Source: a virus. Taken from it: a stretch of DNA of 22,795 nucleotides. Below the pieces are notes generated by a model that saw nothing but the letters and a program-made list of their open reading frames with translations, was not told where the DNA came from and did not search any database. Shown piece by piece: positions 22,336-22,795 of the stretch. Numbering within the stretch: position 1 is the stretch's first letter; the number at the start of each line of letters is the position of its first letter. A program made the position numbers and the translations under genes. The stretch lies in IMG/VR virus record IMGVR_UViG_3300033571_016759, positions 1 to 22,795 of that record. One strand, given 5' to 3'.

Positions 22336-22530
22336 ATGAGCGACTACCAGATGACATGGGAACTGTCGCATGAGATCAAGCGACTGAAACAGGAGTGCGC
22401 CAGCCTGCGACTCACAAAATCAGAGCGATTTGTCTTGCAGGAGGTGCGAGACATCTACGCCGACGAGGACGATGTGAAGTGCAACGAGATAGCGGCGGTC
22501 ATCGACGGGCTGCTGGAGCGGACGAAGTGA
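22336..22530 (+). CDS. Small unknown protein
   Basis: I chose ATG 22336, giving 64 residues; GGAG at 22319-22322 is somewhat far from the start. The protein is helical: 'MTWELSHEIKRLKQECASLR', then 'ERFVLQEVRDIYADEDDVKC' and 'IAAVIDGLLERTK'. The middle part could be a short coiled coil. The final 'LLERTK' and the 20 bases that encode it match the end of the gene before. No family recognised. Confidence 0.5.
   Translation: MSDYQMTWELSHEIKRLKQECASLRLTKSERFVLQEVRDIYADEDDVKCNEIAAVIDGLLERTK
22511..22530 (+). repeat. 20-base direct repeat at a gene end, copy 2
   Basis: Exact copy of 22315-22334. The next gene starts at the last base of this copy (22530), so its ribosome site lies inside the repeat. 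Confidence 0.8.
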
Positions 22531-22679
22531 TGTTATCCGAAGCCGAGATTGACGCTCTGGAATATGTCGTGGAGGAAGGCCGCATCGCCTGCATGGAGGA
22601 CTACGGCATCCTGCGGTCGCTGCTTTGCAGGGTGCGGCCGGAGTGGAAGACGGTGAAAAGCGAAGAAAGCGAGCGATGA
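22530..22679 (+). CDS. Small unknown protein
   Basis: This 49-residue protein starts at ATG 22530, sharing one base with the previous stop. It reads 'MLSEAEIDALEYVVEEGRIA', then 'MEDYGILRSLLCRVRP' and a charged end. It is entirely helical by composition. A longer frame upstream shadows the gene before and is not used. No family recognised. Confidence 0.5.
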   Translation: MLSEAEIDALEYVVEEGRIACMEDYGILRSLLCRVRPEWKTVKSEESER

Positions 22680-22795
22680 AAGCGTTTCTGTTCGGTGCAT
22701 ATGTCGGGCTGACGGCGATGTGCGGCTATCTGCTGCACCGCATCTCGGTCGTTTCGCACCGCGTGGATATGGTCATCATGGTGCAGCAAGGCACG
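22676..22795 (+). CDS. Small membrane protein, 3' end cut off by window
   Basis: The frame starts at ATG 22676 in an ATGA overlap and is still open at the last base, giving 40 residues. The beginning, 'MKAFLFGAYVGLTAMCGYLL', is one membrane helix or a signal anchor, followed by 'HRISVVSHRVDM'. It is the third tiny membrane protein in this operon. Nothing more can be said without the rest of the gene. Confidence 0.5.
   Translation, partial: MKAFLFGAYVGLTAMCGYLLHRISVVSHRVDMVIMVQQGT

Noticed and set aside
1-22795. CRISPR array or insertion sequence
   Set aside because: No regular short repeats with spacers, no transposase and no terminal inverted repeats of IS type were seen.

Overview
This window is phage DNA, most simply a temperate siphovirus with a lambda/HK97-type long non-contractile tail. 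The host looks like a high-GC Gram-negative bacterium. A planctomycete is my best guess, because several small proteins (a DUF6717-like protein, a CxxC/CGC zinc protein, short HTH proteins ending in a GNP-type tail) resemble families I associate with that phylum. That is recall, not a search. Genes are tightly packed, many start with GTG, and ATGA or GTGA stop/start overlaps are very common.

Left arm, positions 1-9377, plus strand: a classical neck and tail cassette. It opens inside a head-tail connector gene, followed by a head-closure protein, an HK97 gp10-like neck protein and a DUF3168-like tail terminator. Next come two paralogous tail-tube-like proteins and a tail assembly chaperone pair expressed through a -1 ribosomal frameshift (GGGAAAC heptamer at 2783-2789). 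A 1,680-residue tape measure protein and two unrecognised baseplate-side proteins complete this part.

Positions 9377-17147, plus strand: a 1,608-residue aromatic-rich tail tip or fibre protein; then a zinc-ribbon-like protein, a mini HExxH protein, a small helical protein, a calcineurin-like metallophosphoesterase, a MazG/DUF1599-like nucleotide-pool protein and a dCMP-deaminase-like enzyme. I recognise no holin or endolysin.

Positions 17147-18710: the lysogeny switch region. A complete tyrosine integrase lies on the minus strand and converges on the late genes over a long DNA dyad. Upstream of it is a 173-base stretch with an IHF-like site and a perfect 13-bp inverted repeat, a good candidate for attP. 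A 98-residue minus-strand gene follows, then a divergent control region with an operator-like palindrome and a terminator-like hairpin. Phage-like genes on both sides of the integrase suggest an intact, non-integrated or circular genome rather than a prophage cut at att.

Positions 18711-22795, plus strand: an early or accessory operon. It has a double-HTH excisionase-like protein, a second small HTH protein, a histone-deacetylase-superfamily enzyme, a DUF6717-like protein, tandem DUF551 proteins, three tiny membrane proteins and several small unknown proteins. The most unusual items are the deacetylase-fold enzyme placed directly behind the phage regulators, and the well-formed frameshift signal in the tail cassette.
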